Origin: Lachnospiraceae bacterium UBA4711 | Lineage (GTDB): Bacteria > Bacillota > Clostridia > Lachnospirales > Lachnospiraceae | Direction: 5' to 3' | NCBI GenBank assembly: GCA_002404515.1 | Contig: DHJV01000065.1 | Coordinates: forward strand, 1-11,421 | Length of the DNA: 11,421 bases | Shown: in pieces, positions 1 to 6,271 of the stretch | Layout of the letters: every line of letters starts with the position of its first letter | Position numbering within the stretch: the stretch's first letter is position 1 | Made by a program: the position numbers and the translations under genes | The notes under the pieces: model-generated | What the model was told of the DNA's origin: nothing | The model's database searches: none | What the model saw: the letters and a program-made list of their open reading frames with translations, nothing else

Positions 1-333
1 GTTCTTGTTGTTATTGTTATTATTGTTCCGGTTATTATTGTTGTTGAACCGGTTGTTATTGTTGTTATTTCTTGTGTTTCGGTTGTTGCTTACCGCATTC
101 CGGAAATTTGTACCACGACTCTCCTGCTTGGCACCGTTCTGGTTGCTGCCGTTTGCAGGCTTGTTGTTATTATTCTTGTTCTGGTTATTATTCTGCTTAT
201 TGTTATTATTTCTGCCCTGATTGTTTCCGTTGTTATTATTGTTATTTTTACCCTGATTATTGTTGCGGTTCTGGTTGTTGTTATTGTTCTTCTTATTCTG
301 GTTGTTCTGATTGCCGGAATTAGAATTGTTGTT
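1..333 (-). repeat. Asn-codon low-complexity tract inside infB
   Basis: Codons 96-206 of infB are dominated by AAC and AAT, which read as GTT/ATT runs on the plus strand. The longest uninterrupted Asn run is seven residues, close to the window edge. Both Asn codons are mixed irregularly, so this is not a perfect microsatellite; the amino acid composition seems to be kept rather than one DNA unit. The tract continues to the window boundary, so its full length is unknown. Confidence 0.9.
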
Positions 334-618
334 TGGCTGCGCCTTCTTGTTCTCCTGCTTTGGAGCTTCTGACTTTTTAGGTGCCTCCTTCTTTCCTTCT
401 TCCTTCTTTGGCTCTGCCTTCTTCGGCTCCTCTTTTTTTGCCTCTGCCGGCTTATTTCCGCTCAAAGACTCCCGCACAAATTTCATCATTGCATCATCAA
501 TGCTGCTCTGTGCTTTTAACCCTTCTTTTTTGCCACTCAATATATCAATAATATGACTGCTTTTTACTTCTTTCCCAAGTTCTGCTGTCAACTGTTTTGC
601 AAACTCGTGTACTCTCAT
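1..618 (-). CDS. infB: Translation initiation factor IF-2, N-terminal part (runs off the window)
   Basis: This is the first 206 codons of the GTPase that places initiator tRNA on the ribosome; the G domain and tRNA-binding domains lie outside the window. Residues 1-50 match the IF2_N fold (MRVHEFAKQL at the start, then a helical segment ending DDAMMKFVRE). Residues 55-94 are a Lys/Glu/Pro/Ala-rich linker. Residues 96-206 are a low-complexity stretch of Asn with scattered Gln, Lys, Arg and Gly; I count 64 Asn in 111 residues. The ATG at 618 follows a strong GGAGGTG at 625-631, and the upstream gene ylxQ stops 22 bases before, so the two are co-transcribed. The frame is open to the window edge with no stop. 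The identity rests on IF2_N and on the rimP-nusA-ylxR-ylxQ-infB order. The Asn-rich tract replaces the usual charged linker seen in many IF-2 proteins. Confidence 0.93.
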   Translation of the reverse strand, partial: MRVHEFAKQLTAELGKEVKSSHIIDILSGKKEGLKAQSSIDDAMMKFVRESLSGNKPAEAKKEEPKKAEPKKEEGKKEAPKKSEAPKQENKKAQPNNNSNSGNQNNQNKKNNNNNQNRNNNQGKNNNNNNGNNQGRNNNNKQNNNQNKNNNNKPANGSNQNGAKQESRGTNFRNAVSNNRNTRNNNNNNRFNNNNNRNNNNNNNKN

Positions 619-640
619 GGGTTACACCTCCAATCTTAAA

Positions 641-949
641 CTAATCCAACTTGTCAGAAATCTGTTTTGCCAGACCTGCATCTGTCACTGCAAGTACCGT
701 CCGCTCCTGTTTTCCGATCTGTCTGCCAAGTGTCGTGCTGTCAAACGCGACCGTATAAGGAATCTCGTAATACTTACATTTATCCATGAATTTTTTCTGC
801 GTATTGCCCGATGCATTCTCCGCGATAATCACGAAATATGCAACACCCTCCTGAATCGCTTTCTCGGTCAGGAATCCACCGCTCTGTACTTTTCCCGCCT
901 TTGCAGCAATCGAAAGCATAGACAATGCACGATTCTGATTTTGTGCCAA
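641..949 (-). CDS. ylxQ: YlxQ, L7Ae-family RNA-binding protein
   Basis: This small (102 aa) protein belongs to the L7Ae/L30e/Gadd45 family, whose members bind kink-turn RNA. In Firmicutes the ylxQ gene lies between ylxR and infB, as here. Family features are the N-terminal ALSMLSIAAKAGKVQSGG, the central AYFVIIAENAS strand and the C-terminal TVLAVTDAGLAKQI. The start is a TTG at 947-949, directly after the TAG stop of ylxR (950-952). An AGAGGAG ribosome binding site inside the end of ylxR lies about 9 bases upstream, so translational coupling to ylxR is likely. The stop is TAG. The exact cellular role of YlxQ is poorly defined. The identification by family and position is secure. Confidence 0.92.
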   Translation of the reverse strand: MAQNQNRALSMLSIAAKAGKVQSGGFLTEKAIQEGVAYFVIIAENASGNTQKKFMDKCKYYEIPYTVAFDSTTLGRQIGKQERTVLAVTDAGLAKQISDKLD

Positions 950-1207
950 CTATATCATCTCCTCTGCGATAGTCTGGTAGATTTCTTCCGGAATCTCTGT
1001 CTTTAATGAACGCTCCAGTGCTTTTGTTTTCTTTGCTTTCTCCAGGCACGCCTGATTCAAACAGATGTAAGCACCTCGTCCATTTTTTCTTCCGGTCTTG
1101 TCCAGACATATCTCATCTTCCGGCGTCTTAATGACTCTGACAAGCTCTGTCTTTGGTTTCATCTCCCGACAGCCTACACACTGTCGAAGTGGTATCTGCT
1201 TTGCCAA
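950..1207 (-). CDS. ylxR: YlxR/RnpM, RNase P-associated RNA-binding protein (DUF448)
   Basis: This 85-aa protein has the DUF448 signature: the N-terminal RQCVGCREMK, with two Cys and basic residues, and the central KNGRGAYICLN, where GRGAY is the family hallmark. It was long annotated only as an RNA-binding protein next to nusA. The Bacillus homologue has more recently been described as RnpM, a modulator of RNase P; that role is transferred by family and is not visible in the sequence. The start is TTG (1205-1207), five bases after the nusA TAG. The GAGGAG formed by the last nusA codons serves as ribosome binding site, which points to coupling with nusA. The end abuts ylxQ. Confidence 0.93.
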   Translation of the reverse strand: MAKQIPLRQCVGCREMKPKTELVRVIKTPEDEICLDKTGRKNGRGAYICLNQACLEKAKKTKALERSLKTEIPEEIYQTIAEEMI

Positions 1208-1212
1208 GTTAT

Positions 1213-2373
1213 CTACTCCTCATCTTCATAGTCATCGGCGTAATCGTCGTCATAATCATCTATAATCATACCCAGATCACGTGCCTGTGACTCACTCTTG
1301 ATATCAATCTTATAGCCTGTCAGCTTTGCAGCCAGACTTGCATTCTGTCCTTCCTTACCAATCGCAAGCGAAAGCTGATCGTCTGGTACAACAACTCTTG
1401 CACACTTCTTCTGCTTTCCGTCCTGCTCCTCTGTGTATGCCTGTACCCAGATTACATCGGATGGGCTTAATGCATTCTTGATGTAAACCTCCGGATCTTC
1501 ATCCCATGCGATAACATCGATCTTCTCGCCCTTTAAATCATCAACGATCGTGTTGACTCTCGCACCTGCCATACCGACACAGGCACCAACCGGATCAACG
1601 TTTGGATCTAACGAACGAACCGCAAGCTTTGAACGGGAACCTGCATCTCTGGAGATACCCATGATCTCTACAACACCATTCTGGATCTCTTCGATCTCAT
1701 TTTCAAACAAACGCTTTACAAGCTCTGGATGGGTACGGGATACGTGGATATTGATGCCTGTATTGTTCTTTTTATCCTTGCCGTCCTTACGCTTATTTTC
1801 TTTCTTCTCCGGTTTCTTCACTTCAACCACATACAGCTTGATATGATCGCCAACCTTGTAATGCTCTGATTTTACCTGTTCATTTTCCTTGAGTCTGGTC
1901 TCTGTCTTCTCATCAAGGCTGATATAGATCGTATTATCTACAAAACGCTGTACCACACCGTTTACAATATCATGCTCCTTGCAGGCAAAACGCTCATAGA
2001 TTGCATCACGTTCACCCTCTTTGATGTTCTGGATGATAATGCTTCTTGCCTTCTGTGCTGCCATACGTCCAAAATCCATAGACTCCAGTGGATACTCTAC
2101 AAAATCGCCGATCTCGTATTTGTCATCCATTGCCTTTGCCTCTGTCAGGGAAATCTGATTCTCATCATTCTCAACTTCCTCAACAACTTCCTTCTTGCGC
2201 ACGACTGTGATTGCACCAGTCTCACGATCCATGTGTGCTTCGACAAGTACATTTTTTCCATAATCTTTCTCACATGCTGCAACCAATGATTTCTCAATTG
2301 CCTCCATCACCAGTTCCTTGCTGACACTTTTTTCGCGCTCTAATTGATTTAAAGCATCAATAATCTCTGACAT
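1213..2373 (-). CDS. nusA: Transcription termination/antitermination protein NusA
   Basis: This is a 386-aa NusA that binds RNA polymerase near the RNA exit channel and modulates pausing and intrinsic termination. Domains in order: N-terminal polymerase-binding domain (1 to about 128, with FGRMAAQKARSIII at 101-114), S1 domain (about 133-188), KH1 (about 228-290, with GMAGAR at 267-272) and KH2 (about 300-362, with AIGKEGQNASLA at 337-348). There are no C-terminal acidic repeats of the proteobacterial type, only a short strongly acidic tail (371-386). Between S1 and KH1 there is a Lys-rich insert (about 187-204), where I would expect a shorter loop before SRTHPELVKRLF. ATG at 2373 is preceded by AAAGGAGGA with a 7-base spacing. 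The gap to rimP is 54 bases and holds no terminator. The stop is TAG. Confidence 0.97.
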   Translation of the reverse strand: MSEIIDALNQLEREKSVSKELVMEAIEKSLVAACEKDYGKNVLVEAHMDRETGAITVVRKKEVVEEVENDENQISLTEAKAMDDKYEIGDFVEYPLESMDFGRMAAQKARSIIIQNIKEGERDAIYERFACKEHDIVNGVVQRFVDNTIYISLDEKTETRLKENEQVKSEHYKVGDHIKLYVVEVKKPEKKENKRKDGKDKKNNTGINIHVSRTHPELVKRLFENEIEEIQNGVVEIMGISRDAGSRSKLAVRSLDPNVDPVGACVGMAGARVNTIVDDLKGEKIDVIAWDEDPEVYIKNALSPSDVIWVQAYTEEQDGKQKKCARVVVPDDQLSLAIGKEGQNASLAAKLTGYKIDIKSESQARDLGMIIDDYDDDYADDYEDEE

Positions 2374-2427
2374 TTTTTTATCCTCCTTTTTTATGGTATC
2401 GCCCCCTTACATCTGTTCGGCGGCCTC

Positions 2428-2901
2428 CTACTCAAATGCCAATCTTATCATAGAAATATCGTTTCTTGAAAATTCTTTTGGTTCCTCCGCAGGATCAAGC
2501 TGCAATGTAATCGTTGAGTCGGTATATCCTGTCAAAACCGCCTCGAACTCCTTACTGCCATCCACCGCACGGTAAAGCTTTACCTCTACCTTCTTGCCAA
2601 GGTTCCGTTTGAAATCCTTGTCCTTCTTTAATGGCCGCGTAAGTCCCGGTGAGCTCACTTCCAAAATATACGGGTCTGTCATCCGGTCCGCAGCATCCAG
2701 TTTTTCCTCTAAGCTCCGGCTGATCAGAACACAGTCATCAATGTTGATGCCGCCTTCCTTATCCGCATACACACGCAGATAATAATCAGAGCCTTCCTTT
2801 ACGTACTCTACATCCACTAACTCAAACCCATGCTCTTCGATGATCGGAGTCACAAGTTCTGTGCAGTGCTGTTCAATTTCCTGTTTTTTCACGTCTGCCA
2901 C
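2428..2901 (-). CDS. rimP: Ribosome maturation factor RimP
   Basis: RimP helps 30S subunit assembly, and its gene is the usual first member of the nusA operon in Firmicutes. The protein has the RimP N-terminal domain (VTPIIEEHGFELVDVEYVKE, then YLRVYADKEGGINIDDC) and the conserved YILEVSSPGLTRPLKKDKDF. A C-terminal SH3-like domain follows, ending FSRNDISMIRLAFE. The first possible start is GTG at 2899-2901, but the AGAAAGG sequence touches that codon with no spacing. A second in-frame GTG at 2890-2892 lies about 5 bases after AAGGTGG and fits a ribosome binding site better, giving a protein three residues shorter starting MKKQEIEQ. I cannot decide firmly between the two. The stop is TAG. A promoter and a leader hairpin lie upstream. 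Confidence 0.95.
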   Translation of the reverse strand: MADVKKQEIEQHCTELVTPIIEEHGFELVDVEYVKEGSDYYLRVYADKEGGINIDDCVLISRSLEEKLDAADRMTDPYILEVSSPGLTRPLKKDKDFKRNLGKKVEVKLYRAVDGSKEFEAVLTGYTDSTITLQLDPAEEPKEFSRNDISMIRLAFE

Positions 2902-2909
2902 CTTTCTGA
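2889..2909 (-). promoter_or_regulatory. Ribosome binding site region deciding the rimP start
   Basis: The transcript reads GTCAGAAAGGTGGCAGACGTG. The purine-rich AGAAAGG runs directly into the upstream GTG (2901-2899), which leaves no spacer. The GTG at 2892-2890 has a normal short spacer of about 5 bases. This favours the downstream start, although the longer form cannot be excluded. Confidence 0.55.
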
Positions 2910-2921
2910 CTTTTTTGCCTT

Positions 2922-2957
2922 TTCAAAAACAAAGAGTGGGTTTTTATAACCCACTCT
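2922..2957 (-). terminator. Hairpin with interrupted U-tract in the rimP leader (candidate attenuator)
   Basis: A perfect 10-bp stem (AGAGTGGGTT at 2933-2942 pairing with AACCCACTCT at 2948-2957) has a 5-base loop. On the minus-strand transcript it is followed by TTTGTTTTTG, a U-tract broken by a G. On the plus strand no T-run follows, so it can act only for leftward transcription. It lies downstream of the predicted rimP promoter and upstream of rimP, so it sits in the leader of the nusA operon. It may also end transcripts from the hydrolase gene that stops at 3016. Confidence 0.75.
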
Positions 2958-2983
2958 GCGTCATCTGTATTCAAGTCTTATAT

Positions 2984-3011
2984 ATTATAACATGTTTTTA
3001 TTGTTTTGCAA
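2984..3011 (-). promoter_or_regulatory. Promoter of the rimP-nusA-ylxR-ylxQ-infB operon
   Basis: A -10 box TATAAT (2984-2989) is preceded by TG and one base, an extended -10. A -35 box TTGCAA (3006-3011) lies upstream with a 16-base spacer. The predicted transcription start is near 2977, giving a leader of about 75 to 85 bases that contains the hairpin at 2933-2957. The -35 box begins only a few bases after the stop codon of the upstream hydrolase gene. Confidence 0.8.
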
Positions 3012-3015
3012 GTAC

Positions 3016-4602
3016 CTATTCCGTCTTTTTTACAAGTTTTACCTGTAATGCCTGTATTATACCACCTCCGGTATATGTTCCATTTCTCCCCCAGTCCGTC
3101 CATCCCTGTGCTGACACATAAACACGGTACACAATATCATGGGAATCTGAAATTCCACCTGTGAGGTTGATACGGATTCCAAGCAGCGGTTCCTTCTGTC
3201 CGACACTGCCCGCCTGTTCACCATCCTTACACCATGCGTTCTGCCCCTGTGCTGTCTCTACTACATACCGGACATTTCCCTTCGGTGCATATGCACCAAG
3301 CTGGATGCGCACCGCTTCAATGGATTTTTCCTGCTTTGTATACCCTGCCACAATACCATCCATTTTCGTTTCCTGCCAGCCAAAGGTCTGCATATGAACC
3401 GTATATACAATACCAGCATCCACTTCGGAAGTCAGAATACCAGCCTGTTTTTTCAGATACTTATATAGATTCTCAAGTTCCGTCTGTGCCCCCGCTTCTT
3501 TCAGATACGCATACCGGAACAATGCGAATCCATCATAGCCCATCCCATAGCTCTGTGCACATTGCGTTGCCAGATTATCTGTACGAAGTGCCCAGTCCAG
3601 ATCGGTATCCGAGGTTTCTCCCACCCGGTAGAGTGCAAGCCCGACATACAGCTTAATCTTTGAGTTTGTATGCAGCGTCTGCCACGCCTCACACCGGTTT
3701 GAAAACATCGGAATTTCTTCTCCATCTGTCACGTAACGATCCGTCCAGTAGATCTGCGGCATGACATAATCCACATATCCTTCCTGCGAAAGCCACGTAT
3801 CAATATCTGCGCCCTGGCTTCGTGCATAGTCTGGATTTCCCGCCGGACTGATTCCGAACTCACAATCTGGACATTTCTGTTTGACCGTCCGGTATACCTT
3901 CTGTACAAGTGCATTTACCGCCTGTATTTTTTCTTCCTGCGATAGCGTATCCTGCATGCCGTCGACAAAGAAATAATCGTCAAAATGAATGCCATCCACC
4001 GGATAGCGCTCCAAGATTTCCTCCACCTGATTTACAACTAACTGTTTTGCTTCTGCACTTTGTGGATCCAACACCAGACATGTACCATTTTGCCCCTGAT
4101 ATTCAAGTATCATAGACTGGTATTTCTCATAAAAAGGTGTATGTTCAAAGCTTTCCGTCGTTTCCTCCCCCAGTGACAGCCGGTACGGATTGATCCATGC
4201 CTCAAAACGCAGTCCCTCCTCATGTGCCACAGCTACCATGATTGCATACGGATCATAGTCCGGGCAGATCCGATCTTGGGACATATACTCAGAATATGGG
4301 AAATAGTCCGATGGATAAAAGGCATCCCCCATCGCCCGTGCATGTACGATTACCGTATTTAAACCATATTTTTTAATAGTATCATACATGGCATGCACCT
4401 TCGCCCGGAAAGCGGTCTCACTTTTGTCGGATAGCTCCGATTCCATATCAATATAGGAGATCCAGCACGCCCGCTTTTCCATCTCCGTATTTGCCTGCAT
4501 GGGCAGATAAACGGCAGCCCGCCTGCTCTGCATCGGAAATACAGAAGAGAGCAGACAGACAACCACTATGATTCCTGCCAGATATCGTCTTATAATCTGC
4601 AT
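3016..4602 (-). CDS. Secreted glycosyl-hydrolase-like (GHL10) protein with three ChW-like repeats
   Basis: The protein is 528 aa. Residues 1 to about 30 are a signal peptide (RR, then a long IIVVVCLL hydrophobic core). Residues 44-390 match the GHL10/YngK-type family (TIM-barrel, formerly DUF187): RACWISYIDM at 44-53, FEAWINPYRL at 133-142, VDGIHFDDYFF at 202-212 with acidic residues at the expected active site, then FGISPAGNP and YVMPQIYW. Three Clostridial hydrophobic W-like repeats follow at about 396-435, 442-480 and 489-523. The first (VYTVHMQTFGW) and third (AQGWTDWGRNG) are clear; the second lacks the GW pair. ChW repeats are thought to mediate surface or polysaccharide interactions. 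The substrate is unknown; cell-wall or host glycans are guesses. The ATG at 4602 has no good ribosome binding site and lies 42 bases after the adhesin gene, inside an inverted repeat, so coupled translation is plausible. The stop is TAG. Confidence 0.88.
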   Translation of the reverse strand: MQIIRRYLAGIIVVVCLLSSVFPMQSRRAAVYLPMQANTEMEKRACWISYIDMESELSDKSETAFRAKVHAMYDTIKKYGLNTVIVHARAMGDAFYPSDYFPYSEYMSQDRICPDYDPYAIMVAVAHEEGLRFEAWINPYRLSLGEETTESFEHTPFYEKYQSMILEYQGQNGTCLVLDPQSAEAKQLVVNQVEEILERYPVDGIHFDDYFFVDGMQDTLSQEEKIQAVNALVQKVYRTVKQKCPDCEFGISPAGNPDYARSQGADIDTWLSQEGYVDYVMPQIYWTDRYVTDGEEIPMFSNRCEAWQTLHTNSKIKLYVGLALYRVGETSDTDLDWALRTDNLATQCAQSYGMGYDGFALFRYAYLKEAGAQTELENLYKYLKKQAGILTSEVDAGIVYTVHMQTFGWQETKMDGIVAGYTKQEKSIEAVRIQLGAYAPKGNVRYVVETAQGQNAWCKDGEQAGSVGQKEPLLGIRINLTGGISDSHDIVYRVYVSAQGWTDWGRNGTYTGGGIIQALQVKLVKKTE

Positions 4603-4648
4603 ATATTACGCATCCGTTATCTCTTATAACTACTTATATGCAGATTAT
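4592..4648 (-). other. Stem-loop joining adhesin stop codon and hydrolase start codon
   Basis: A perfect 14-bp inverted repeat (ATAATCTGCATATA at 4592-4605 and TATATGCAGATTAT at 4635-4648) encloses 29 bases. A nested 5-bp stem (GTTAT 4616-4620 with ATAAC 4626-4630) lies in the loop. The outer 5' arm of the RNA carries the TAA stop of the adhesin gene (4645-4647) and the 3' arm carries the ATG of the hydrolase gene (4600-4602). No T-run follows, so it is not a typical terminator. Confidence 0.75.
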
Positions 4649-6225
4649 TTCTTTTTATGTTCATGAAGTGCTGTAAACAACAGCAGCCCTCCGCCTGACG
4701 CCACCAGCAAGGTAATCACAATTCCAAGTGCCATAGAATCTCCCGTTTTTACCGTATCATCACTTGCCACAACTACCGGTGTCTGTACCTGTGTTGAAGT
4801 AGAGCTTGCCTTTGGATTCACGACTAAGGTTGCTCGCGTCGCTGCCTGTTCGGTCGTTGTTGCTGTCTCGGTCGTCGTACTATTTTCTGTGGTCGTGCTT
4901 TCGGTCGTTGTACTTTCTGTGGTCGTGCTCTCGGTTGTCGCAGCCTCCGTCGTTGTTGTCTCAGTTGTTATGGTTTCTGTGGTTGTAGTTTCCGTCGTTG
5001 TTGTCTCAGTTGTCGTGGCTTCTGTGGTTGTAGTTTCCGTTGTTGTCGTCTCGGTTGTTGTCACATTGTATGGATAAAAATGCGATTCTGAACTTGCCTT
5101 TACATTCTGTGCGATTACCTGACCTTCATGATTGCCACCGATCAGTGATACATTTCCAGACGGTGCAATGATATGTCCGGTCAGAAAGCTCGCTGTGATA
5201 TTTTTGGCATCTGGGAAGTTCCAGACGAGTCCAAAGCCACCACTGTAATACTGTCCGCCCTGCGTACCTTCCGGTCTGTCCTTTGCCAGATTGAAGAAAT
5301 AATTGTTGTTTAACTGGGTACCGCCGATTTGGATTTTTGCAGTATCCAACGCATAATCCCCATCCCCGGAAATAGAGATCGTGTACGCATTCGAGAAAAT
5401 ATCTTCCGCAGTTACATTTTTCAGGATTACACGTTTTGCATTTGTAAAATCTGCCCCGCTGACGGTGATCGTCTTAGAATCCGCAAAGTCAATGATAAGA
5501 TCCCCCTGTTCCATATAGCCTGCCTGCCCGGTCTTCTCCAGCGTCTGCGATTCCTGTTTGATGACACCAAATGCTTCGTCCATGTTGATATAATCATCTG
5601 CCACTTTCACCATACGTTTTGTCAGCCAGTCTTTGTATGACATATAGCTTTCTGTATAATAAAAGTTCGTATCAATCCCTGTTGTATCATTCCACGAACC
5701 GGCATGATAATCGGCAAGATCAATCAGATAGCGTGCATAGGATGCAGCAGCCTTGACTTTTCCTACCGTATTTTTCAGATTCAGACGATTTCCTACCATG
5801 ACCGCACCAACAGTATCTGCCACAGAATTGCCATCCAGATCGTTTTGTACGAAATAGCTGTAATGCGAAAGAATATAATCAATGTGATATTCTCCCTCAT
5901 ATTTTTTATTGCTGGTCTGTGTTTTTTGCATGTTAGCATTTAAGACGGACAAACCACTGATTTCATCATAAGCATCCATCCCCGTTGCATCAGTTCCTGT
6001 CGCATCAGCCTGTACATCGGCATCTTCAACAACTATCATATCCGCAGACTGGATATCAGTATCACGATCTTTCTCTCCCGCCGCTGCATCCCCCGCAGTT
6101 GCATCCGTCACGGTTGATGTTTCTGCAAATGCAGTCTCCAGGTTTCCACAGCTGAAAATACATGCCACTCCGACAACACCTGCCACGATGGACTGCCAGA
6201 TTCTCCTTGTCGTTTTCTTTCTCAT
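4645..6225 (-). CDS. Choice-of-anchor A family surface protein with Thr/Glu stalk
   Basis: This is a 526-aa putative adhesin. Residues 1-34 form a signal peptide with probable cleavage after AFA. Residues 35-100 are an acidic Ala/Thr/Asp-rich segment. About 112-386 match the choice-of-anchor A (putative adhesive) domain: YFVQNDLDGN at 124-133, VGAVMVGN at 139-146, FGLVWNFPDAKNI at 331-343, GHIIAPSGNVSL at 350-361 and GNHEGQVIAQNV at 364-375. Residues 388-462 are a TTTE-repeat stalk, likely extended and probably glycosylated if the host does so. The end holds VKTGDS (492-497), a hydrophobic helix (about 498-520) and the tail HEHKKK: a sortase-like or plain membrane anchor without LPXTG. The ATG at 6225 has AGGGAG eight bases upstream, but that site is buried in a hairpin. 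The gene is probably co-transcribed with the following GHL10/ChW gene. The ligand is unknown. Confidence 0.9.
   Translation of the reverse strand: MRKKTTRRIWQSIVAGVVGVACIFSCGNLETAFAETSTVTDATAGDAAAGEKDRDTDIQSADMIVVEDADVQADATGTDATGMDAYDEISGLSVLNANMQKTQTSNKKYEGEYHIDYILSHYSYFVQNDLDGNSVADTVGAVMVGNRLNLKNTVGKVKAAASYARYLIDLADYHAGSWNDTTGIDTNFYYTESYMSYKDWLTKRMVKVADDYINMDEAFGVIKQESQTLEKTGQAGYMEQGDLIIDFADSKTITVSGADFTNAKRVILKNVTAEDIFSNAYTISISGDGDYALDTAKIQIGGTQLNNNYFFNLAKDRPEGTQGGQYYSGGFGLVWNFPDAKNITASFLTGHIIAPSGNVSLIGGNHEGQVIAQNVKASSESHFYPYNVTTTETTTTETTTTEATTTETTTTETTTTETITTETTTTEAATTESTTTESTTTESTTTENSTTTETATTTEQAATRATLVVNPKASSTSTQVQTPVVVASDDTVKTGDSMALGIVITLLVASGGGLLLFTALHEHKKK
4840..5064 (-). repeat. Degenerate 15-base repeat coding the TTTE stalk
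   Basis: Codons 388-462 consist of about 14 units of five residues, mostly TTTTE, with Ser, Ala or Ile substitutions in later units (STTTE, EAATT, TITTE). The DNA units are similar but drift in the third codon position. Such tracts can expand or contract by slippage or recombination, changing stalk length. Towards the C-terminal end the units shift from TTTTE to STTTE, which suggests at least two rounds of amplification. Confidence 0.9.
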
Positions 6226-6271
6226 AAAAAATGCTCCCTACATACATTCACATAAATGTATGCAGGGAGCA
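6226..6271 (-). terminator. Strong terminator-like hairpin overlapping the adhesin ribosome binding site
   Basis: A 17-bp stem (6232-6248 with 6255-6271, one G·U wobble) has a 6-base loop and is followed on the transcript by six U (6226-6231) and then immediately by the ATG of the adhesin gene. It lies 25 bases after the stop of the exporter gene, so it fits as the intrinsic terminator of the ABC operon. The adhesin Shine-Dalgarno AGGGAG (6234-6239) lies entirely inside the 3' arm of the stem. I find no convincing separate promoter in the 70-base gap. Confidence 0.85.

Noticed and set aside
5..323. Plus-strand open frames rich in Leu or Tyr/Cys that look like membrane peptides
   Set aside because: They are the antisense of the Asn codons of infB; composition is fully explained by the GTT/ATT runs, and no ribosome binding site is seen.
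780..1109. Minus-strand frame of 109 codons overlapping ylxR and ylxQ
   Set aside because: It overlaps two well-recognised conserved genes in another frame and resembles no family.
4592..4648. Intrinsic terminator between adhesin and hydrolase genes
   Set aside because: Neither strand has a T-run after the stem, and the stem includes the start codon of the next gene.
4840..5064. Possible CRISPR array because of short regular repeats
   Set aside because: The units are contiguous 15-base coding repeats without spacers and keep the reading frame.
4889..5077. Plus-strand Val/Ser repeat frame
   Set aside because: It is the antisense shadow of the TTTE stalk of the surface protein.
6142..6153. 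Lipobox-like IFSC in the adhesin signal peptide
   Set aside because: Phe at the -2 position is unusual, and a standard signal peptidase cleavage after AFA follows closely.
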